Positions 33,358-44,212 of a stretch of DNA of 64,000 nt are shown here, piece after piece; within the stretch, counting starts at the first letter, position 1, and every line of letters begins with the position of its first letter. This stretch comes from Adineta vaga (taxonomy: Eukaryota; Rotifera). The stretch is taken from assembly GCA_021613535.1 (NCBI GenBank), contig CP075495.1, forward strand, positions 62,001 through 126,000, read 5' to 3'. A program made the translations under genes and the position numbers. The notes beneath the pieces were generated by a model. It did no database searches and was not told the DNA's origin. It saw only the letters and a list, made by a program, of their open reading frames with translations.

Positions 33358-34647
33358 CAGTAAAGTGCAAAAGTCTTTGCCCTCTATATAGTTTGTCTTT
33401 TTCGCGATATATCTCTCGAACTTTCTGGAAAGATTTTTCGAGAATCTTCTCATAAGTAAGGCGGTATATAAATATAACTACATATACCATCACTCGGCGT
33501 TAACATCCTTTCCTTGAGAAAAAAATGCCTCAACAACGTAATCTACGTACAATGAAAACGGAACGTTCAACTATTTTACATTTCTGGAACGACAGTGAAC
33601 GATCCCCTGCTACAATTGCTCGTATGACAAAGATTCCACTTAGAACTGTAAAATATAATATTACCAAGATTAAAGAACAAGGTACTATCGAGGATCGACC
33701 ACGTCATGGTCGACCACGTAAAATTGCATCTGATGATAATCAAGCACTCGGTCAATGGATTCGACGCAACAACGAGATAACATCACAAGAACTAGCTGAA
33801 AAACTGCTTCATGACCGAGGTGTGAACGTATCCCGATGGACTGTTCAACGACAGCTTCATCGATTGGGTTACAAGAGTACTTTGCCATATGCTACACCAA
33901 TGTTGACCCAACAACAGAAAGATGCACGTGTTCAATGGGCAATTGAGCATCAAAACGATGACTGGAGTCGAACAATATTTACGGATGAAACCTGCTATCA
34001 ACTATTTCGAAATACTATTCGTCGATGGTCAAGAAATCCAAAATCTGAAGTCAAAAGAATTCCAAAGAATCGGCAGAAGATTATGGTGTGGGGAAGTTTT
34101 AGTATCAAGGGTCTAGTAGGATATCATTCTTTCAATACAATCATGGATGGTCCCTACTATGTTCAAATTCTTCAAGATCATCTCATTCGCAATGCTAGAA
34201 AGCAGTTTGGGGGACGATGGCGACTTCAGCAAGATAATGATCCCAAGCATAAGAGTCGAGTGGCTCAGCAATTCATATCCACAGAAGTACCTGAAGTGGT
34301 CGATTGGCCATCCAATAGTCCGGACGTCAATCCGGTGGAAAATCTCTGGTCAATCATTAAACGTTGTGTCGAGAGACGAAAACCAACAAATCTTCAGGAA
34401 TTGGAAATGTTTTTACATGAAGAATGGAAAAAAATTGACATGCTTGTTCTAAATCATTTGGTAAATTCGTTGAAATCACGATGTTTAGCTCTCATCGAAT
34501 CGAAAGGAGAAAGAATCAATTATTAAATGTGATATTTTTGTACCTTGAACTGTAACTTATCTTTGTATATATTTCATTTTTATATTGATCATTTCTTTGC
34601 TAATACATATTTGAAATAGTGAGGGCAAAGACTTTTGCACCTTACTG
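33358..34647 (+). mobile_element. Tc1/mariner transposon, complete
   Basis: 1290 bp. Left end CAGTAAAGTGCAAAAGTC, right end its complement with one difference (26 of 27 bases). TA duplicated at 33356-33357 and 34648-34649. A single intact transposase gene fills the interior. High terminal identity and the unbroken frame suggest recent activity. Confidence 0.95.
33525..34526 (+). CDS. Tc1-like transposase, DD34E, intact
   Basis: 333 aa. The N-terminal half has two helix-turn-helix units (about residues 20-65 and 80-115) with the AT-hook-like RHGRPRK (60-66) between them, which would bind the inverted ends. The catalytic triad is D154 (TIFTDET), D237 (QQDNDPKH) and E272 (PVENLW). D237 and E272 are separated by 34 residues, the Tc1 signature. 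WPSNSPDVNP precedes the Glu, as in the family. Length matches typical Tc1 transposases (about 340). No lesion. Inside a 1.29-kb element with near-perfect ends, so likely autonomous. Confidence 0.95.
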   Translation: MPQQRNLRTMKTERSTILHFWNDSERSPATIARMTKIPLRTVKYNITKIKEQGTIEDRPRHGRPRKIASDDNQALGQWIRRNNEITSQELAEKLLHDRGVNVSRWTVQRQLHRLGYKSTLPYATPMLTQQQKDARVQWAIEHQNDDWSRTIFTDETCYQLFRNTIRRWSRNPKSEVKRIPKNRQKIMVWGSFSIKGLVGYHSFNTIMDGPYYVQILQDHLIRNARKQFGGRWRLQQDNDPKHKSRVAQQFISTEVPEVVDWPSNSPDVNPVENLWSIIKRCVERRKPTNLQELEMFLHEEWKKIDMLVLNHLVNSLKSRCLALIESKGERINY

Positions 34648-34649
34648 TA

Positions 34650-35029
34650 ACTGGGATCCATTCCTGGCAACCAACAAGAAGTTCGTTGTTTATAGTTCTC
34701 AATTTGTTATTGTGATCATAGTTCAATCATCAAGAGAGTATAGAGTGATGTTTATCTACACAAAGCAACAGGGAGTTCGTTTCAGTTATTAGAAATTTTT
34801 TAAGATTAATGCAACAAGAAATGAATTTGCTTATTTTTTAGGATTACTTAAAAGCCGAATATATTTCGATAAGCAGCAACTATTTGTATACTTACTTCGA
34901 TTTAGTAATTATTAACATACTTGATGGAGATATGAGCGTGTTAATCATTGGATTTAGTTTTGTTTCATAAAATGTATCGGAATAAAATTTCAATCATATT
35001 AGACCATTTTATTTCTTTGACAGTATGCT
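34650..35029. other. Spacer, nothing recognised
   Basis: AT-rich DNA to the right of the mariner element; no gene or repeat. Confidence 0.35.
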
Positions 35030-35059
35030 AATCATGATAATCAGTTCAATTATATATAC

Positions 35060-35470
35060 CCACGAGTTTCCGATTAGTTCCGATGTGCACCAGCAGCTGA
35101 TCCGATCGGATCTATTTCATATGACACAAAGAAAATCCGATCAATGGAACTTCTACATCCTTGTAGAATCCGACAAGTTCCTGTCACAGTCATTGATCGG
35201 ATTGATCATGAAATCCTGTGTCATGTGAACCGACAAATCTTGACCATTTCTGGACGTCGGATTAACCTGAATTAGTCTAGAAATGATCGGATCTTGAAAT
35301 CGGATCTCGTCGGTTCCGAATACATGGATCTGATCGGATCTTTGCGAATCCGACTAGTAGATTGCAAAGGAAAACAACGGATTATATCGGAATCCGACAA
35401 AAAGTAACCGACCGAATCCGATTGTCCGTATTGCATCGGATTTTATACCCTCCCGACAAGATCCGATGTA
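35060..35470. repeat. Cryptic GATCCGA/TCGGAT repeat block
   Basis: GATCGGAT, ATCCGAC and GTCGGA words are reiterated in both orientations at irregular distance. No coding evidence. Together with 31530-31800 it brackets a 3.3-kb segment with the minisatellite and the mariner; the two could be ends of one unrecognised element. Confidence 0.5.
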
Positions 35471-35988
35471 CCCGCTTCGACCTGGGTGTCCACTCCTGTG
35501 GGAATATTCTATAGCTGTCTAATAAACTGTGAAACATATCAGTCGCATTACAACGGTACATTCTGCATATCTGACTATTCTTACAACTCTTCTATTATTT
35601 TTTTAAATAATTATGCCTCCAATGTAAAAGTTGAATATTTTCATGAATAATACTTTTGTGGAGTACCACTCTACATGTATAGGTTTTTCTTTCTGCTATT
35701 GATATGACGTCACTATATATACATATTATATGTATATCTTATTTCGTTCTGCTATCATACGTGCATACGTACATAATTTTTCTGGTATGTTCAAGTACAC
35801 ATGGTTTTGTTCTCGTTTTTCTATATAGATGACATATGCTCTCTCTTGTAGCTTCTAGTAATTCCACTTATTTCTGCCATTTTCTAGCGAGTTCTTTGAT
35901 TTTCTTCATAAAAACCTATATAAACCCATTCACTGAAATAGTAAAGTCATTATATATCTCACTACATACGACTATTATACGAAAACAT
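35471..35988. other. Spacer before piggyBac gene
   Basis: No left piggyBac terminus (TTAACCCT...) was found here or further left to 34650, so the element is missing its left end or it is unrecognisable. Confidence 0.4.
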
Positions 35989-37420
35989 ATGGATTCGAAG
36001 CAACGCTCTAATTCCAATCAATCGAAACACTGGTCTCGATATTCCAAGCACTTCAACGATGAGTCGAACGACGAAGATGATGATGTTGATAATGATTCTG
36101 AAGATGACGAAATACCTTCTACTCTTCAAGAAAGTTCTGATGAGTCAGATGGTGGCGTGTTTGAAAAGGATTCAGATGATGAATCTGGTACAAGTACTGT
36201 TGAAACTAGAAGTAACAGTGATGATGAACCACCTAGATATCGAGCAAAACGTCAACCAAAGGCTGAGCAATCACCGGTTCAAATATTTACAGCAAAATCT
36301 GGACGTCAATGGACATCAACGGAACCTCCCAAACGAAAAATACCATCAGCTAATATCTTACGGCAGCAAAATGGTGTTGGACGACCTGCTGCAGGTATGC
36401 AAACAGTGAAAGAAGCATTTCAGGTTCTGATCACTCAAGAAATGGTTCTTATTTTGGTGAAGGAAACTAATCGACGAGCGCATCTGATCTTGGAACAATG
36501 GAATAAGAAAAATGCTGGTAAATAATACCAATGGAGGGATACGGATCTCGAAGAAATGTGGGCTTTCATTGGGTTATTACTCCTCGCAGGTGTTCATCGA
36601 GCAAAGAATGAAAGTTTGAATGAATTGTGGTCAATGATCAATGGACGACCTATATTTCGAGCAACTATGTGCAAGAATCGTTTCAAAGCCTTACTTCAGT
36701 TTTGCCGATTCGACGATACAACAACATGAGAGGAAAGACTGAATTCAGATAAACTAGCAGCAATACGAGATTTATGGACAATGTTCTTAGGTCGATTACA
36801 AATATGCTGCACACCTGGTGGATCGCTCACGATAGACGAACAGCTTATTCCAACTCGTGGTCGATGCAAATTTCGTCAATATATGCCTAGTAAACCTGGG
36901 AAATATGGGCTGAAGATCTTTTGGTGTTGTGATTCAGATACAGCATATCCTTTGAATGCTGAAGTTTATCTCGGTCGTCAACCTGGAGCAGCAGCAGCAG
37001 CTGCAGCTAAAGATACAAATCGAATTCATAATTTGGTGTAATGATTAGTACATCCTTGGATCAATACAGGACGAACCACTACTACAGACAACTATTTTAC
37101 CAGCGCAGATTTGGCAGAAGATCTTCTAGGTGTTCAAACAACTCTTGTAGGAACTATTCGACGAAACAAAAAGGAAATTCCACGGGAGCGGCAGCCAAAT
37201 ACACAACGTCCTGAGCAGTCATCGATATTTTGTTTCGATCGACAGCTAACACTAGTTAGTTATGTATCTAAAAAATCACATGCCGTGATTCTGCTGTCAT
37301 CTTTGCCTAAGAGAGCGTGATCGCAAGGTTATTACTCACTGTTCAAGTTGTAATGCTCCCTGTTGTCCAGATCATCACAAAGTTGTTTGCACGACGTGTA
37401 GTGAAACATTTTTAGGATAA
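35989..37420 (+). pseudogene. piggyBac transposase, several stops
   Basis: The start ATG at 35989 was chosen as the first Met before the acidic N-terminus (DESNDEDDDVDNDSEDDE). In-frame stops are TAA 36523-36525, TGA 36727-36729 and TAA/TGA 37039-37044, with a frameshift near 37300. Between them the DDE_Tnp_1_7 domain is readable: MWAFIGLLLLAGVHRAKN, SLTIDEQLIPTRGR (first Asp), YMPSKPGKYGLK, TTDNYFTS (second Asp). The Cys-rich C-terminus (C-x2-C..CC..HH..C-x2-C) ends at 37420. The family is certain; the gene is dead. Confidence 0.9.
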
Positions 37421-37559
37421 AAGTAGATTATACGAAAATGTTTTAGAAATAAACGATAAAATAACAAAGTATAGTTTCTTTTTATAAGCTAATGAGTGTC
37501 TAAGAGACAAACTATATACCACATAATACTATCATAGTATACTACTTAAAAGGTGTATT

Positions 37560-37643
37560 ATATCTATCTTATTGGGTTGGGGTCCATGCGGACCCCAGGT
37601 GGGTTATAAGTGGTAGTCCGACAGGTGGGCGTATGAGGGTTAA
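37560..37643 (+). other. piggyBac right terminus at a TTAA
   Basis: A subterminal hairpin GGGGTCC-ATGC-GGACCCC (near 37570-37590), then CAGGTGGGCGTATGAGGG and TTAA at 37640-37643. The Helitron C Rep frame begins immediately in the TTAA (..NNFNEY), matching Helitron B at 26870, so this is a true insertion edge in a Rep gene. Confidence 0.8.
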
Positions 37644-38106
37644 TAATTTTAATGAATATCTTATATCAGCCTATCGTTCCAACATGGATATCAAGTTTAT
37701 CTGCACTGGTAGCGATGCTAAAGCTCTGCTCTATTATATTACTGATTATGTGACAAAAATGAGTCTTTCTTTTCACGACACGTTCTCTCTTATTCAAAAA
37801 AGTGTTATATCATTCCCAAATATCTCAGATCAAACGGACACAGAAAGTATTATCGAAGAGTCACGTAAATTGGTTTTACGTTGTTACAATGCACTTGCTT
37901 CCCAACTAGAATTGTCCGGAGTGCAAGTTGCTTCCTATCTCATAAACTGGGATGATCATTATACAACACACAACTTTCAAGGACTTTATTTAATTCAAAC
38001 TGAACGATACTTACAAGTAGAACTGGACGAATTACGTACCAAACAAAATTTAGAAATAAACTCGCATGGTAATGGCATGGTTTTGTGTCATCTATATTTT
38101 CTATAA
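37640..38106 (+). pseudogene. Helitron C Rep, C-terminal part with tyrosine motif
   Basis: Reads NNFNEYLISAYRSNMD, then YYITDYVTK with the Rep catalytic tyrosines and LVLRCYNALASQLELSGVQV, parallel to the Helitron B Rep at 26438-26870. The exon likely ends near 38068 (donor GTAATGGC); the following 0.5 kb (38110-38620) is non-coding, with an AG/GGA microsatellite at 38160-38215. The HUH half is missing. Confidence 0.8.
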
Positions 38107-38626
38107 TTGATTTATATTAAATGAGAATTTTTTGTTGCAGATGCACGAATCGATACAGCTAGAGAGAGAGAGAGGGGGAAGGAAAGAAACGGAGAGAGAA
38201 CGAGGAAGAATATTCACTTACAATGTACACAAGCAGAACGAAAAGGCGGTATATGCTCGTGATAAAAGAAAGAAAGAGAACACTTATTATATAAACAATC
38301 TATGAGAGCTAAAGGAAGAGAAACAAACATCGTTATCAATTAACCACATAATGAAGGACAATAAGATATGCAATATGATGTTCATTATTGTTAAAAAATT
38401 CTTATTGTATATAATTGTGATACTTCTCTATTTGGTTTTGAACGATTCGATTTTGACGGAGATGTTTTAGTGAACATTCGTTAATATATCACATAAATAA
38501 GAGATTCACACATCGAGCACAATTATCATAGCACCTTTTTTTCTTCTGCAATCAATGGGATAAATCAATATGTTTATAATGATCAAATGAAAATATACAT
38601 GTTTCTTTTTTTCACACATAGATGTA

Positions 38627-39513
38627 ATTGATAATGAAGATGACAATACAAACGATGATGAAAATGCAAACGAACAAAATAATGATGAAGAAAACTTTCA
38701 GATTCAATCTACTGAAAGCGAAAATAGTTTCGTACTGGTGAACACACGTATTGATTATCAATATCGTTCAGATACTCTTCATAACATATGCTTATACGAT
38801 TTTGTTATTGCATTTTATAAAAAAAAATCAATGCAACAGATTTAAAATATTCAAGTGAAAGCTTTATGACGAGAGAAGAACAAGATAACTGAAGAGGGCG
38901 ACCACCTAATGAACGTTTTCCTTTTCAAAAACAGCATCCGCAGACAACAACATGTCTTCTGATGAAACACACCGAATGTCATGTACCAGTTATTTACGGT
39001 CCTCAAATTCCTCGACGAGATCGAGACGATACTCGAGAACGATATTGTCGAGCTATTCTTACACTTTTCGCACCTTGGCGTACTGTAAGTGATCTTTGTG
39101 ATGCTGATCAAAAATGGGAGGATGCACTTGAGTGTCATCAACATCTTATATGTGCACATTCGTGGGATATTATAGAAAATATTCAATTTTTGCATGAATG
39201 TAAAAAAGATCGGGATGAACATTTACTGCAAGTTATTACTGAAGCTCAAGTTGATAACGTTACCATCGAATCAGAATTACTTCCAACAAATCAAAACACA
39301 TATGATGATTATGATGATAATAGTGACAATGAAGATTTGCTTGGACTACTTGGCAATCTAAATGAATATATTACAGCTGTGTCAAATAGTATGAAGAAAT
39401 TTACAGATAACACATACATTGAAGAAACTATCAAAGCAGTTGAGTCAGTCGGAAGATTTGCACAAGCAAATAGTAAGTATATTTTTTTGCTTATAATATT
39501 TAAACAAAAATAA
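38627..39513 (+). pseudogene. Helitron C linker region
   Basis: The acceptor CACATAG precedes an acidic stretch (NEDDNTNDDEN) and VNTRIDYQYRSDTLHN. The frame breaks at the A9 run near 38819-38827, and an in-frame TGA lies at 38890-38892 before GRPPNERFPFQ. From 38962 it runs QIPRRDRDDTRERYCRAILTLF to about 39470. It matches Helitron B 25489-26310. Confidence 0.75.
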
Positions 39514-39534
39514 CAATTTTGGACCTTTTTTCTA

Positions 39535-41607
39535 GTCCATACTCAATACTTAACTAATGAATCTTCTGATCAAAACAACCCATCACAGATTATACCCTTC
39601 GTTTCTTCAACACCACATCTCATCAAACTCAATACTAAATGGCAAGCACAATTGAAAACTGAGAAGGAAGGAGTTAGACGAAATTTAATTACTGGAAATA
39701 ATCGTAAAACAAATGATGCGTCCGATGATGAAAGTATGGATGATACAGTTGTAACACTGATAAATTCAACAAATTACAATACAAACACTTCTATTAATTA
39801 CACTTCTATTCTTCCTGTTGCGTCAATAATTAGCTCCTCATGTAGCACTCAAAAAGACATTGTGGATGAATCTACACTAAATAGAGAGCAACGAGCTGCA
39901 TTTATGATAATAACAAGTCATCTCGATAAAGAAAAACAATATCATACAGGTATTTTCACATGACATACATGAATAATCGTAAATAAAAATGTAATATTTT
40001 TACAGGTAATATGCCTGGACAACTCATAATGTGTATACCTGGATGTGGTGGTACAGGAAAATCACAACTTATTCGTGCTATTACTCAATATTTTCTCGTT
40101 ACAAAAAGAATACAAATGATGCGAAAGCTTGCACCAACTGGAATTGCAGCTGCTGAAATAGGTGGTATGACTATTCATTCTTTTTTAGGTGAACAACGTC
40201 ATTCAGGAAAGCCACGTACTCTCAAACCAGGCGATTCCAAACTCGAGAAAGAATGGAAACTCGTAGAGTATCTCTTAATTGACGAGATGAGCATGGTTGG
40301 TTTAACTTTACTCGCAAAACTTAATCGAATACTTTGTGCTGCTAAACATACTGATCCTCAAACTCCATTTGGTGGTATAAATGTCATTTTTTTCGGTGAT
40401 TACTTACAGTATCGACCAGTGTTTGATGTACCGTTACATACGGATTTTTCAGTAACAAACAGAAAGAAATTTAATAAATTATCTTCTGAAAAAGAAATTC
40501 AACAGCGTGTTGCACGTTCGTTAATTCTTCAAATTAAACTGTGTAGTCAAACTTACTCAACAAATGCGAACAGAAGATCTACGATATCTTCAACTGCTTG
40601 AACGACTTCGTTAAGGTCAATATAATTATGAAGGTTATGAATTATTACTGACACGGGTCGTTGGACAATCATCAGTCAGTTCTCTTCGTGAATCACCATG
40701 GAACAAAGTGAAATAATTATGTTTTATTTCAAAATAAATTGTCGTCATCTTTCCTTATTTTTAGGCTCCCATGCTTGTATTCCGAAATGAAATAAGAACA
40801 CAACTCAATCACAAATCGGCAATTCATAATGCAGCACAGATAGGCTCACCACTCATGGTATGTGTTGCTGAAGATTTTTGTAAAGGCAAATCAGTTGAAG
40901 ATCAAGTACTTATTAAAAAGTTATTAGAACTATCAGATAGCAAGACAGAACATTTATGTGGTCTATTGCCGTTAGTTCCTGGAATGCCCGTTATCATAAC
41001 ACAAAATATCGCTATTGAACTGGGAATAATTAACGGAATGAATGGAATCTTTCGACAGCTGGTTTACGAAGCAGATTCACTGTCAGCTGATTGTTTAGCA
41101 AAAACGTTTCCAACTAATACTCAGTATGTGCATAGACCATTATTTGCATTAGTTGAAATCAGCAAATCAAGAATTGAATGTAATCTGGAAAAACTTCAAC
41201 CAAAACTCGTTCCGATACCAGTAATGGAACAAACTTTTCGAGTGGATATCGGAGATATTCTTCCAAAAAACAACAAACAAACAAAATCAAGTCGAAATAC
41301 AATGCTATCGATTAAACGACGTGCATTGCCTCTGGTACCTGCTTATTCTATCACAACACACAAAAGTCAGGGACAAACTTTGAAAAAAGTTGTAATTGAT
41401 TTGAAGTTACCAAATGAAACGGATGATATTGCTGCAATATATGTACCTTTATCACGTGTTAAACGTTTGGCTGATCTAATCATATTACGACATTTCGATT
41501 ACAAAGTTTTACTTATCATGCCAAATAAATCTCAAATAGTTGAAATGGAAAGACTTGATAAACTATATATAGAAACAAAAAGACGATTTTTAGAGTGGTT
41601 TTCATAA
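39535..41607 (+). pseudogene. Helitron C PIF1-like helicase with two lesions
   Basis: Exons about 39535-39951, 40006-40706 and 40765-41607, with introns of about 55 bp (the last with acceptor TTATTTTTAG). Walker A GCGGTGKS is near 40045, then RKLAPTGIAAAEIGG. DEMSMVGL near 40280 supplies Walker B, with FFGDYLQYRP following. TTHKSQGQT near 41360 and VPLSRVKRL close the fold. A frameshift near 40545 (IKLCSQ to VKLTQQ) and a TAA at 40612-40614 break exon 2. Exon 3 is clean to the stop at 41605-41607. Confidence 0.88.
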
Positions 41608-41973
41608 ATAAAATTTTTGTGTATTGCTGAAAATGTTCATTAAGTAAGGGTGACTTTTATCTACACAGTTCATAAACATAGTAACTGTCCATATCTTACA
41701 TATAATCAAGAATTCTTGTTCCTATTCCTATATCAGTTATGGTGAATAAATGTTATCTTCTCTTCTTTTGGATCATCGTTTCGATTAAAATACTTAAGTG
41801 AATTTTATTACTTTTCATCAAAGCTAAAAACCAGTCCTTTTCTATTTCCTTGTTGATTACATCATAATCATTCCATTTACCTAGACATGAGTATCTTTTA
41901 TACCTAAAAATACTTTTTCGACACAAGTTGTTTCCAAGCTTATTCAAAAAATTTAGCCGATATTAATCTTTCA

Positions 41974-42014
41974 GTCGAGGTTCAAGCAAGTCACCTTCGA
42001 CGAGCGTTATCTTG
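41974..42014 (+). other. Helitron C 3' terminus: hairpin plus CTTG
   Basis: GTCGAGG (41974-41980) pairs with CCTTCGAC (41994-42001, one wobble), followed by GAGCGTTAT and CTTG (42011-42014), then T. It lies 0.4 kb after the helicase stop, as in Helitron A. Confidence 0.7.
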
Positions 42015-42252
42015 TTTAATTAAATGGCCCTGACATATATGGTACATAGCAGATTAGAAAATAAACATTCAAATTTCATTCATTCTTTGAATTTAGTCGT
42101 ATTTGAATTACTTATAATCTGATATAAATGAATAAATCATAAGATTTTGTTTTTATTAGAAGATAGTTATGCAGAAATCAGAGAATTTCTATATATTAAT
42201 ATAGTACAAGTTACTAGAAAGTTAATACACGTTAAACTAATTAATTTTATAA

Positions 42253-42282
42253 CAAGTCGGACTGGGTACCCAGTCCGACTTG
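42253..42282. repeat. 30-bp perfect palindrome
   Basis: 15-bp arms beginning CAAGTCGGACTGGG, centred on GGTACC. A second, weaker copy of the words (GGACTGGTACCCGGTCCGAC) follows at 42292-42312. Confidence 0.85.
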
Positions 42283-42771
42283 GTAACCATTCGGACTGGT
42301 ACCCGGTCCGACTGTACTGGTGCATGTCTAGTCCCGGTTCTGATCTTCATACTAGTTTAAAAATAGTTATGTTATGATTCATGTACTAAATTTTCTGTTC
42401 AAAACGAAGTAATTGTAGATTTGCTGTTTTAGAAATTATGTGAAGACACTTATTTCTGATCAAAGTAATTTTGCACAATGATTTGCAGTATCCGATAAGG
42501 ATTAACGGTTTCCTCAAGATAAAAATAAAGAACTGCTGAAATACTTCATCAAAGAGTTGTAAAATAAACAGAGAAGTATACATTCGGCGAAATAAACAGT
42601 ACCAATTTATTTATCTTCTTCTTCACTACCTCTATCCGTTTTTCCATGATAGCAACGGAAATAATTGATTTGTCACTTCTTAATTTTACAAATTACAGAC
42701 AAGAAAACATCTAGTTTAATGTATGATAAAAAAAGATTCACGGGACTAGATGACTATTTTGGTCCCGTCTC

Positions 42772-42831
42772 GGTCCCGGTCCCGGTTCTAATCCCGCGGG
42801 ACCGGGACCGGGGCCACTTTGAAATTCCCTA
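42772..42831. mobile_element. Short GC-rich hairpin element, hAT-like end
   Basis: GGTCCCGGTCCCG (42772-42784) is inverted as CGGGACCGGGACC (42797-42809). On the minus strand the Penelope-like frame is cut at GTTCACAAC by TAGGGAATTTCAAAG, a hAT-like start. TCTAGTCCCG words at about 42326 and, inverted, near 42741 may mark the other end. No second target duplication found. Confidence 0.4.
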
Positions 42832-43974
42832 GTTGTGAACCACGCGATTTGGTACAATTATACTCATCTAATGAGATGAAGTTATCATTTTTTAATTGTA
42901 ATAATTTTGAATTGAGTTTATTTTCTTGTTCTATTGTGGGATCAAATTCTAATTCTACAGACGTTTTGGTGTCTGCTAAGATATCATTCATTTTATTAAT
43001 ATAATTATGTTTGTCAAGGATAACTATGCCTCTTCCTTTGTCTGGACGAGTGATTATGATCGAATTAGCTTTAGCTAAGTTTTTGAGTATTTTCTGAGTT
43101 TTCTTGCTTGTTTGTTGATAAGTATGTATTTCTTTTGTTGCTGTTCTACGAACTGTGTTACATGTGGAACGTATTTTATTAGCATACTCGAGTTGTGTTG
43201 GTGTTAAGTTGTAGATTGTTAGTTCACCTGTATTTGTTTCTTCATAGTCACGTTTATCAGTTACATGACCAAGTAAATTGAGAAAATAAGTTTCAATATT
43301 TGCTATAAAATTCCAATCATCAAATTCTGTTGGGGAAAAACATAACCTAGACCTTGTTCTATTGCTGTTGTTTCATCATCGTTGAGTTGATGTTTTGAAA
43401 AATTTTTGATAACATTTAATTTCTCGAAATTGGTTGATTTGTGATGGTTGTTGTTTTTTTCAATTCGTAATCCAATTAGTTTTTCAATATGGATTTTTGT
43501 TCATTGTAATAATTTATGTTGGACTAGTTGTTTGAATATAGTTTTTAGTTTGATAAATGTAAGACTGGTGATGTTGTCTTTTAGCAGTGACATTAGTTGT
43601 TTACTTTCTTTGTAATTAATCGTCAGTTTTTGTTTCTTGATCTTGATTTCATCTCGCATTAGTTGTTGTCCAAATAAGTTTATGGCACGTTTATAGTGTT
43701 GGTGAGTGACTGGTATTTTAGTTTTAAGAAAGGCTGGAGTTAGTCGTTCATTTTTGCATATTTTTAAGAATTCAAGATCTTTCTTAGTTTTTGCTTGTTT
43801 GATTTGTAATTTGGCATACCAGAAAATGTGTCTTGCAAGTGTAGGCCCAAATCGCTGCCTTATATGATCAATATAATTGTGTATGTTTATGGGCAATAAT
43901 TTTGATAATAATAGAAGTATTATTATCAAAATTATTGCCCATAAACATACACAAGTTATATAGTCTACATACAT
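42830..43974 (-). pseudogene. Penelope-like retroelement, N-terminal RT region
   Basis: Reads LARHIFWYAKLQ.., DLEFLKICKNERLTPAFL, then TGA at 43501-43503 in frame. It continues TKIHIEKLIGL to GLGYVFP, shifts frame near 43335, and resumes PTEFDDWNFIANIE through IITRPDKGRGIVILDK (near 43060), the characteristic N-terminal motif of Penelope-like RTs. It stops at SRGSQL just before the RT palm, where another element begins. The first 30 codons lie in a hairpin and are probably not original. Family call from motif order; no GIY-YIG part is present. Confidence 0.7.
43877..43954. repeat. Perfect 37-bp hairpin with GAAG loop
   Basis: Arms 43877-43913 and 43918-43954 are exact inverse complements; loop 43914-43917. 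It sits at the 5' edge of the Penelope-like fragment, with terminal-repeat-like DNA continuing outward on the other strand. Confidence 0.95.
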
Positions 43975-44181
43975 ATAAACCTAAGGTCAAGATAAAATCG
44001 CGTTTAGATCAATCACCATTGGCTGTTGTCTAATCCTATAAGAACTATAGAATAGACTTCACTAGTGGTTGTACATATATCTAAATTTTTCTGAAAGTTC
44101 AATACAGCGTCATTTTCTCCTTTCTCTCCTGTTACAATTCATTGGATATTCACGCTTATTTATAATCAGTAACTTCTCTTC

Positions 44182-44212
44182 ATAATGAGGCGTTAGGTCT
44201 CGAAACGTCGAC
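44182..44212 (+). ncRNA. Hammerhead-ribozyme-like remnant
   Basis: ATAATGA, stem GAGGC-GTTAG-GTCTC, then GAAACGTC. Stem II and the GAAAC strand fit a minimal hammerhead as carried in Penelope-like terminal repeats. The CUGAUGA strand is altered (C3 to A, G5 to A), which should abolish cleavage. It lies 0.2 kb from the Penelope-like fragment, on the opposite strand, consistent with an inverted terminal repeat copy. Confidence 0.45.

Larger units (their letters stand above)
37640..42014 (+). mobile_element. Helitron C, 5'-truncated and decayed
   Basis: Starts inside Rep at the piggyBac TTAA and ends at the hairpin/CTTG at 41974-42014. Contains the Rep C-terminal half, linker and helicase. The 5' half (OTU, DUF6570, HUH motif) is absent left of the piggyBac, so it was deleted or moved. 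Several lesions are present. Subfamily as Helitron A. Confidence 0.85.

Noticed and set aside
44182-44212. An active hammerhead ribozyme
   Set aside because: Two invariant bases of the catalytic core are changed, so only a remnant is claimed.
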